Assembly (NCBI GenBank): GCA_002633005.1
Contig: NMRA01000090.1
Span: forward strand, 867,500-929,499
Source of the DNA: Phoronis australis
Lineage: Eukaryota > Phoronida > Phoronidae
Reading direction: 5' to 3'
Length of the DNA: 62,000 bases
A program made the position numbers and the translations under genes. Of the stretch, positions 31,401 to 40,400 are shown piece by piece. The notes under the pieces were generated by a model. It did not search any database and was not told the origin of the DNA. It saw nothing but the letters and a program-made list of their open reading frames with translations. Position 1 is the stretch's first letter, and the number at the start of each line of letters is the position of its first letter.

Positions 31401-34400
31401 AGCCACAGAACTATGCGTTGAAAATGTCACTGAGTCTCGAACATAAACATCACAATCACAAAAAACACCTGAATTAGTTTTTCAAAATTTTATACAACTA
31501 ATTTTAAAACTGCTCTCTGAATTGGAAGTTGACAGCTAGCACTAACTAATGAGCTGTAAAAATTTGATGTCTGTCCTGACATCTACAACACAAGAAGTTT
31601 ACACACGCGCACTTCTGAAGGCGTCACTGCGTGAGAAGTGGAGTGCTATGTGGTCAATGATCATCTGCGCACTGCACTAGCTCTAGCAAAGTAACAAGAC
31701 CAGAGGACAGCACGGGGATATTACTGAGCAATTTTGTAAATTTAATTGTGAATGACTAATCTGAGGGTAACAGATCCTTTGTTGGGATCGTCCGCTGAGA
31801 TGACATTTTTACAGTCATTTGGCAGCATGACGACAAAGCTCTTTGAAAATTGCTACGCGTTCCGAGTACGTGCGCATGAGGGGACTCGGCCCACGCAGTA
31901 AGATTAACCACCCAGGGTGGTTGTCTGTCGTAATAAGTGCCCATGTTCGGTTAACCGCCCACCGACGATTTCTGGAAATTTCACGTTTAAGCACCCATAT
32001 CTAGTTAACCGCCCACCCCAAAAATTTTTGGGATCCTCAATTTAACTGCCCAGGGTGTTAACCCAAACGTTTACGGTAATTTGAAAACTGGTTAAAACAA
32101 GACTACTACACGTTGAATGCAAAGGTTGGCCACTGGATTGTACAGGACAACGAACAATGCATGCCATGACTAATCGGACAAAATACCACATCCCGCCATA
32201 ATGGGTAATTCCAATAATATAAAAAATAGTCGCAGAGGCGGCCTGGTGAGACAATTGCACTGATCACCTGGGAACCATTTTTGTCCTCATAAATACATAG
32301 TTGAGGACCTGGAGACCCGACTCGAGGATTTAGCAGTGTGTCCTCGTAGGATTCGAACCCATGACCTTGAGTGAAGGCAGCAGACACATCTCCCATTAGG
32401 CCACACTGCCTCCTCTACAGGTCATTGTAGGTTCTGCCATGGTCACTCTCACTTGCATTCAGCCATCGTCTGTAAAAATGTGCTGCTGGCACTCAGCTGT
32501 CATGATACCATAATTCCGGGTCATTTTTGCCAATTATCCTTGGCGTGTACTGTATGACCAACTAAAAGTTTCTTCTAGAACAAGCTGCATGCAGAACCAC
32601 GGTTCAACGAACAATGTTAAGAAAAATTTAAAATATCTCTAGGGGTAGTGTCCAACCTCCTCAACTTTCAACATAAAACTTTCCACCTGTCGGGCAGGTA
32701 CCTCTGGTCGACCACTTGGAACTTCACTACACCAAGTATCATGACAGTAAAACTTACTGAGACACATCAAAGAAGAAACTCATAACACCACACGCTTAAT
32801 TGGACCGACTTCTTGCAACGGACAACTGATATAAGCTGTATTCAGATCACCACAAGCCCAAGCAAAAGTTGCTCAGGAACAAGATGATAAAGGGCAAATG
32901 ACAATTCGCATAAATATTAAGTAGACGGATGGCCAAAGCTGACACCATTCCACCTTTACAATACTAACCTCTGAACTCTGCTGCTCTCATTTCCTGTTCT
33001 TTTCTCTGCAGCTCAGCAGCCTTGCGTTCCAGTTCCTAGTAATGACAACAACAAACCAAGTAACGAAAGCACTCCAGAGAGCAAAACTGAATGAAAAGAC
33101 ATTCACAATCACAATGAAAACGAGAGTGATAGCAAGGCAGGAAGGGAGGTGATGAGAAAGTCAACGATGACTGTGGCGATGATGACACAAACTTGAGAAA
33201 AAAAAACAGCAGGAACCCATGAATTCAGTACTTTCAATTGGGACTTAAATGCCAGATTTTAAGATAACTGTTGTTGTTTCTATTTGGACCCGATCTTCAT
33301 TGGACCTATGAAACTGTATTAAGTGACCTTGCATACATACACCTTGACGGCGATACTTCAGACCTTGAGAAAAGCAGCAGGTCTCAAATAGAAACATGAT
33401 ACTGAACAGTGCAAGAATCTTAGAAGACGTGATCACAAAATATGAAACACCAGTACTGAACAGGCAAGACCCAGCACTGAACACGCAAGACCCAGCACTG
33501 ACAGGCAAGACCCAGCACTGAACAGGCAAGACCCAGCACCGAACAGGCAAGACCCAGCAATGAACAGGCAAGACCCAGGGCAATTTCATAAATAACATGT
33601 GCTTTTATTTCTTTATCTTTGCCCATGACAACGAGCAATCATCTTTAAAAAAAACTGAAATAAAAAAACCCAAATGTGACTGCATGTGTTATGTGTCTAT
33701 GTCTAAGATCAGACACTTGCCCAGTCAAAAGGTTTTATTATGGGAACTCAAAATTATAGTGCAATAAATTACTCATTGTCTCCCGAAGTCATGCTAAAAA
33801 CAAAATACAATGCAAGCTTACATACAAGGGGACCAGTTTGACTGTTTCAACCAACTACAATCAGTTTTCTTCAGCGACTGAGGCCTCCGCGGCACTTGTG
33901 TTCTTAATAGAAGTAACTGAGCTTGCAAACAATTTTAACAAAGTGAAGATTTTATATAATACATCTTGCCAGATTATCACCAAATTCTAAACGCTGATTA
34001 TGACAGAAAGACAACTAAATTTTCAAAACTTTGTATCCTTGATCCTACTGACCTCTTGTCGCCTCTGTAAATCGTCTGTGTTGATCGCAGGCTGTGCCGC
34101 TGATGAGGTGTAGGCAGGTGGCGCTTCTGTGGGCTGCATGACGGCCGGCTGTGAAGGTTCGTTGGGCCGTGGGGGCGGCGGCAACCGCACCTGCTGCTGT
34201 GGGGTCGGCTGAGCCTGAACACGTGACATGACATTATATGGTCAGTCGCATAACAAGGTGAGGGGCAAAGATGGAAATAAAAAGTTAAGTGTGTTTCAAA
34301 AACACTCATTAAAAGTCGCATAATGTACCGAGAATCACCTTTTGAAACACCCTGTACTTCTCAACAAATCTGTCTCCAATCACTGATGACGCACATTCAA

Positions 34401-37400
34401 AATGAACTTTTAAAAGTAAATGATTAATAAAACACGTGTATGTGCAGTATTTTTTTTTTTAAATCATGTTAGCTTTAAAAATAAAATACATCAGAAGGAG
34501 AGAACTTTTCTGTAAAATTTCTCTCAACAATAGATTCAAGAATATACATTTAATTCGTTTTTAGCATAGCTTGCAACGAATTACTGTCATCAACCAACAT
34601 TAGCAAACTTTTAAGAATTACAGCAAATGCAGATCTTTGAAACAGAAATGCAAATTGGCAATAGGCGAGTTCATTATAGTTACTAACAGGCACTTTGTTG
34701 GACTCTTCAAATGGGTTGTAGTCATTGAGATTTTGTTGACCTCTGCCAGTCGCTTGTTGTACCGAAGGGTCCTGAAACAATTGTTCAAATTGGATTGATA
34801 CAGGAGTGTCTAAATCTTGAGAAACACACACAAAATTCATCAAGTTAAACTGGTGCTTTACACATAAAATTCACCAAATTATACCAATGTTTTATATTTA
34901 CCAAGCTATACCGATGCTTTACACATAAAATTCACCAAGCTATAACGATGCTTTACACATAAAGTTCACCAAGCTATAACAGTGCTTGACAAGTATTAAA
35001 TTCACCAAGTTACACAGATGCTTTAGGTATATAATTCTACTGCTAACTTGTTCCTTACTCATATTAGAGACAATTCCAGAGTTTGAGAAGAACTGAATAG
35101 AACTGTTATTGTTTAAGATTAGACTAGTTATGTTAGCTAACCACCGTGTGTCACTTTATGCGACCAATTTCCGGTTCTTCCATAGCCTGAAAATTCCTCC
35201 TCATAAGTAAGCAGTCTGGGATCAACAAAATAAGGATGAGTGAACTAAATCAAAAACTTTTCTAAGGCGCGTTTATAGCTGCTTCAAGTATTTACTTGGC
35301 GAAATGAAATTTCTCCAAGTCTGTTGCTTTGTTGTAAAACATCATTGCTTGTTTGTTCGATGCTGTTTGTTTCTTTGTTAATGCTACAGGTGGCATTTTG
35401 TAAACTTTTTGTTCATTAAACTATGTAGGACTAAAGCATTTTGTCAGTACATTTCAGTCAAATGCAATGTAAGACACCCCTGCAACTCTCATCTGAAACC
35501 AGATCAAAATACCCAAAAGTGCAGTTTTACAAAGTGAAGTGGGATTACCATACTCAATCTTTGAGTGTTTGTCTACAAGTTTATCACACTCAAGAAGGAT
35601 ACTAAGTCAAGAAGTAAACATTAGGCTGATACATGATGCTGCCTTCCTATCCCTAATATCCTCAATAGCTAACCAAACGCTCAGCAAATATCAATCAGTG
35701 CACACTTCCACCAGCCTACACATATGAATTGCAAGTACACAAGAACCAGACCCGTCTAGCAAGTCTGAAAAAGGCAGGTGACCAACTTGACTGTTACTTC
35801 ATGACTCATTCATAATCCTCATTAAGCAAAGTACCCACAACTAAGTGTTTCCCATGAAAAAAAGTACTTGGCATTGTAGGCATGATGAGCCTGACCTGGC
35901 TTAGTATTAGTGGGACATCAAAAGAGGTTGACCTAAGAAAGCAGGTCATGTACACCAACTTGTGCACTTCAATCTGGTGAATTCACCACAATGGTCAATC
36001 AAAGATGCACTCAGGTGAACGGTGATGAAAGACTGTGATTACTGTAGCAGTGCTAATTTATCATGTCCACTGGGCTCTATAAACAGTTTGTTTTAGTACA
36101 ACTAGCCACCTACTATCCTATCTCAGTGTTCGGACAACCGTAGATGAAAATGTGCGCTCGAAAATACAAGTGGCAGCATTATTGGCAAAATAGGAAGTCA
36201 CATTTTCAGGATGTTAAGCAGTGCTGACCATCACATAGTATTATGGGATGGGCAACCCCAGCTTCTCACGACCTTCACCAGACTCAAAATTCAGAGAGTA
36301 AATTCCATTCACTTCCTGATTAATAGCACTTTCATACTGACTTAACTCCGTTCTGAGCAAAGTGTCGACAGAAGATACAAAAATAACTGAAGTGTTCATA
36401 ATGGCTTCAGTAGTTAATGGAAATGAAAGTAAATGGTAAGTGACACTGTTGTCATCGAAGTAATCACAAGGTAGCGCTGATGTATCACGTGCATGATAAT
36501 GTGACAATTCGGGAACATTTACATGTGCTGATTGAAAAACCAATTTCTAATTGGATTGCTGATTAAGCAAAACATAAGCAACAATTAGCGATGACACTGC
36601 CCTTTAATTTTTGACGATAAAAGTGGCCCCTAGCAATAAGTTTGATGGGACCGAAGTTGACAGTTCATACTGCACCGCAGCATTGACGCTCCCCTGTTAA
36701 ATCCACCTGTTTACTGCAAAGTTAAGCAGCACTGTTAACTTGGATCCAGGAACGCAACTACCCCAAAACATCGACACATCGACGTTAGTATGAAAGGCAC
36801 TTTAAACTCTACCAAGCACCACCATAAATTGTGTGCTTGTGACATGACCCACATGCCAATTAAAATCTCATCAATTTCGGACAAATACAATTGTCGAAAT
36901 TAACTTTATTTACATTTTCAATGGCTTTTGAGTTAAAATTGTTGCAAATGTTGCCAATTTCTCAAAATGTAGAAGTCCTGGTATTTACCTGGACCTTTAA
37001 AAAGATAAAATATTTAATCGTTGCTACAGATCCTTCGTGAAAAAATGACAAAAAAACAACATTTCACTAGTCCACCAGTGTATCCTAAATTTGTGTAATT
37101 TTACTGCAGTGTAGCTTAGGATGAACACAAAAAGAACTGAATTTGAAAAATCTGACTCCGATACACTGAAAACAGCACTCATTGTGTACTCTTAAGTAAT
37201 AAGAGACGGTGTTTGCATAGATGTGCAGTTACAAGACACAGCCCATTTGTGTTTCGAAGCCCGTGACAACAGCAACCTGGCCACCCAAAAATTAAAATTT
37301 AAAAACACACCCCTTATGAAAATGAAGCAGAGCCCTATGAATAGATTGACAATTTACATCAATCAGCTGTGCACTTCAAAGGCACAGGTGCCCTTAGGCT

Positions 37401-40400
37401 TGACAATACTAATTAACATTATGCAGGTGGGAGTCACCTAAAAGGTTATTTATACACGTTCTGCAACTTACTGCAGCTACCACAGCTCATCAATTTCAGT
37501 GACAGAACGGCCCGACTGAAATTTCCGGAAAAGACTTAGCGGTGCTCACCCGAAAATCCCATCGTGACAATGTTCATTTTTTAGAAATTGAGGCACTCAC
37601 AACAAAGCTGGAAACCATTGAAAGTGCACAATAAAAAATGGCCAATTTTGACAAAAGACAAGACCTTGCTGAGATAGACTAGATGGGTTTTCCTTATATG
37701 TCCATAAGCCAGATGATATCCTGTGTACATAACCATTCCACACACGGAGTGTTGTTGGAGAGTCTGGCAATGGCTTAAGAATCAGCTCAGCAAGCCAAGC
37801 TCAAAACAGGTCGAAGACACACACACACACACACAAGAGCTCTAAATATTGATTTTGTGTTTAAATTGTTAGTGACTCACTGGCTAGATGGAAAAGCTGA
37901 TAGCCGAGGACACCGAGGCTGAGTAAAACACAGACAAATTCAAAATGCAAGCATTACAATTTCGGAGTGAGATTGTCAATTGTACCATAACCGCCTTCAA
38001 AAATTTGTCTTGCTCAATAAAGTTGATTGTTAATAATAAAATGTAGACCTTGAGCCATCCAGGTATGTTCATGACATTAAAGTTAAACTAGGTTTGCTGG
38101 AATATCTTTTTGGTTTCCTAGATGTTTGGAGACCTCTCGTCTCCCTCGATAGGATGTTGACAGTTTCGAGACCCAACGCCACCAAAATCTCCATGACTCA
38201 TCACTGTTTTGAGATCCTACGTGACCAGAATCTCTGCGACTCCATCACAGTCAACATCCCATCGAAGGAGAGGAGATATCTAGGAAATCAAAAAGGTAAC
38301 AAAGCAGACCAGTTTTAACTTTAATATCACGGTTGATTTATGATGCTCAGGTTTTGTTTCAACATACTGTCAGTGATAGATAATTGTGGTGATTATTGCC
38401 TGTAAACACACTAATTATAAATTGGGCATGCAACTTTCAACCCCAGCATATATTTTCGGATGGGCTTTAAAGTACAGAATAAAGTTATGTTTTTCTCCCA
38501 CATGGTTGCGTACATGTCATAACAAATCAGAATTGGCTTCACTTTATTGTAAGTTTTTAATATATCAATACCACCAAAACAAATTTCAGAATTTTTTTTC
38601 AGCGAAGCCGTCATCATCTCCCCAACGATGTTGCAAAAAAAATGAGCACATGGCGCATGAGCGTGTCACGAATTTACTGCTTACTAAGCCATGACAAACT
38701 TTTCTTTGTTATAAAAGCAGGGCTCTCTCTCACCTGAAGAGTAAGGCGCATGTACCCTCGAAAAGGGTGATTTTAGCAGCACTTTTAATAAGAGGGTAAT
38801 TTTTGCATTATTTTCTACCTAGAGTGAAATTCTTGAGATGCTTATTTACTGCATAGCTTTTTAATTTTATACTTTCACAAATACGCAGGTATCAATTTGA
38901 AGTTAAACGATAAAAACGCGATGTTTTTCCATTGTCACACTGGTTGGCTCATGAAGCCAACACCAAGACAATGGTTCATTTTTGCACAAGCACAGAAAAA
39001 CACAGTTGTAAGGAACATCCATCGAGGAAAAAAATTTCAAAACTAGCTACTAAATATGCCAGTACCTTAATGTGAGTGAAGGAATGTTTGTAAGGAACAG
39101 GCCCCCATCTTGTGCCACAGAGCCCACTCAATACTGGCACAATAAAGGCAAAAGCTAAACAACGTTTTTTTCTCACAACAATATATATAGTGTCACACAT
39201 CCTTTCAGTCCTTCTTCCACCTCAGTGAATAGACAAGAAGAGCAATGCTTAACTGTTCTTCTGATGGAGTTGTTGACCGCAGAGAACGATCCAGCTTAAA
39301 CGTGGTCTGTTTGAGACAACTTCTGAGTGGAATGCATAGCAAGTTCATCAGCGAAAAGACAATTACCTGTATGCTTCTATGTTCCGCCAAAGGGCTTTTC
39401 AGTTATAATCTTGTAAAGCTTGTTTTTATGCTAATTTGAGCAGCAGACCAACGAAAGTTTTCTTTTAGTTTTGTGTTATAATAGACGGAGGTGTTGAAAT
39501 TATCCAATGACGTAACTGGTTTCACACGCAGTCTGTTCAGCAGTTCACAATACAGGTAATTGGTGTCAGCTTATCGCTTGAATTCATCGTTTAACACCAA
39601 TAAATCATCAAACTTCGATGTAAAACCCTTAAAAATACACCGAGTTCTTATAAAAACGTGTTGTTTTATTTCGCGGTTACGGATTTAATGGTATTTGGAC
39701 ACACCGTAGCCTCCAAAGTTCGGCAGGCCAATAAGGTCCGTAGCAGGAGTTTAGGGACTGTTCGAAGTATTTTCCGTGAGATACAGACAGGATAACCCAG
39801 ATCTGTGTTGTTTAGACTTGTTATTTTTTTAGTTCTAAACACACAAAACAGCTTGTTATCCTACCCAGTGGCTCGGAGCAGGATCAGGACCGTCGCGGCC
39901 AGCCGGATTGACTCGTTATCCCGGCCAGTGGCTTGGAAACTGAACAGACATCACGAAAATAAACCAGCCAAAGTTGGAAACTAAACTTCCAGTCAAGAAA
40001 ATACTATACTAGTGAGCCAAAGTAATGCACACGTGATTATGTTGGTGAATTACCCACGAAACTGCAAATCTACTTACTCGTCAGAAGCCGCGAATTAAGG
40101 TTCCGCTTTGACCACAGCACCGTCAGGGCAGAAGTTGCACATTGACAATCATTATTTTAATAATGTAAATGTAAATAAAGACTCCCTAACACCAGGCCGG
40201 GGGGTGGAAATCGACTGAGTTGTTTCACAACAGTTTCTGCCAGCAAACTCTAAATTAGCATGAGCTCACACGGCCTCGGTGTCCCGTCAATTAGTTTTAT
40301 TGCAACCAAAAGCCGGTAACGCAGTGATTTATTCATTGCTGGCTTCTCAAATCATTTGCACTCACGAACACTCCAAAGGAATTAAAAATTGCATCTAATG

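Noticed and set aside
29356-32078. A complete transposase gene inside the TIR element
   Set aside because: No ORF over about 90 aa and no DDE-like pattern in any frame that I could see.
36241-36543. 100-aa ORF on the - strand in SCAMP intron 1
   Set aside because: No family resemblance and no SCAMP exon is missing there; exons 1 and 2 join cleanly in phase 0.
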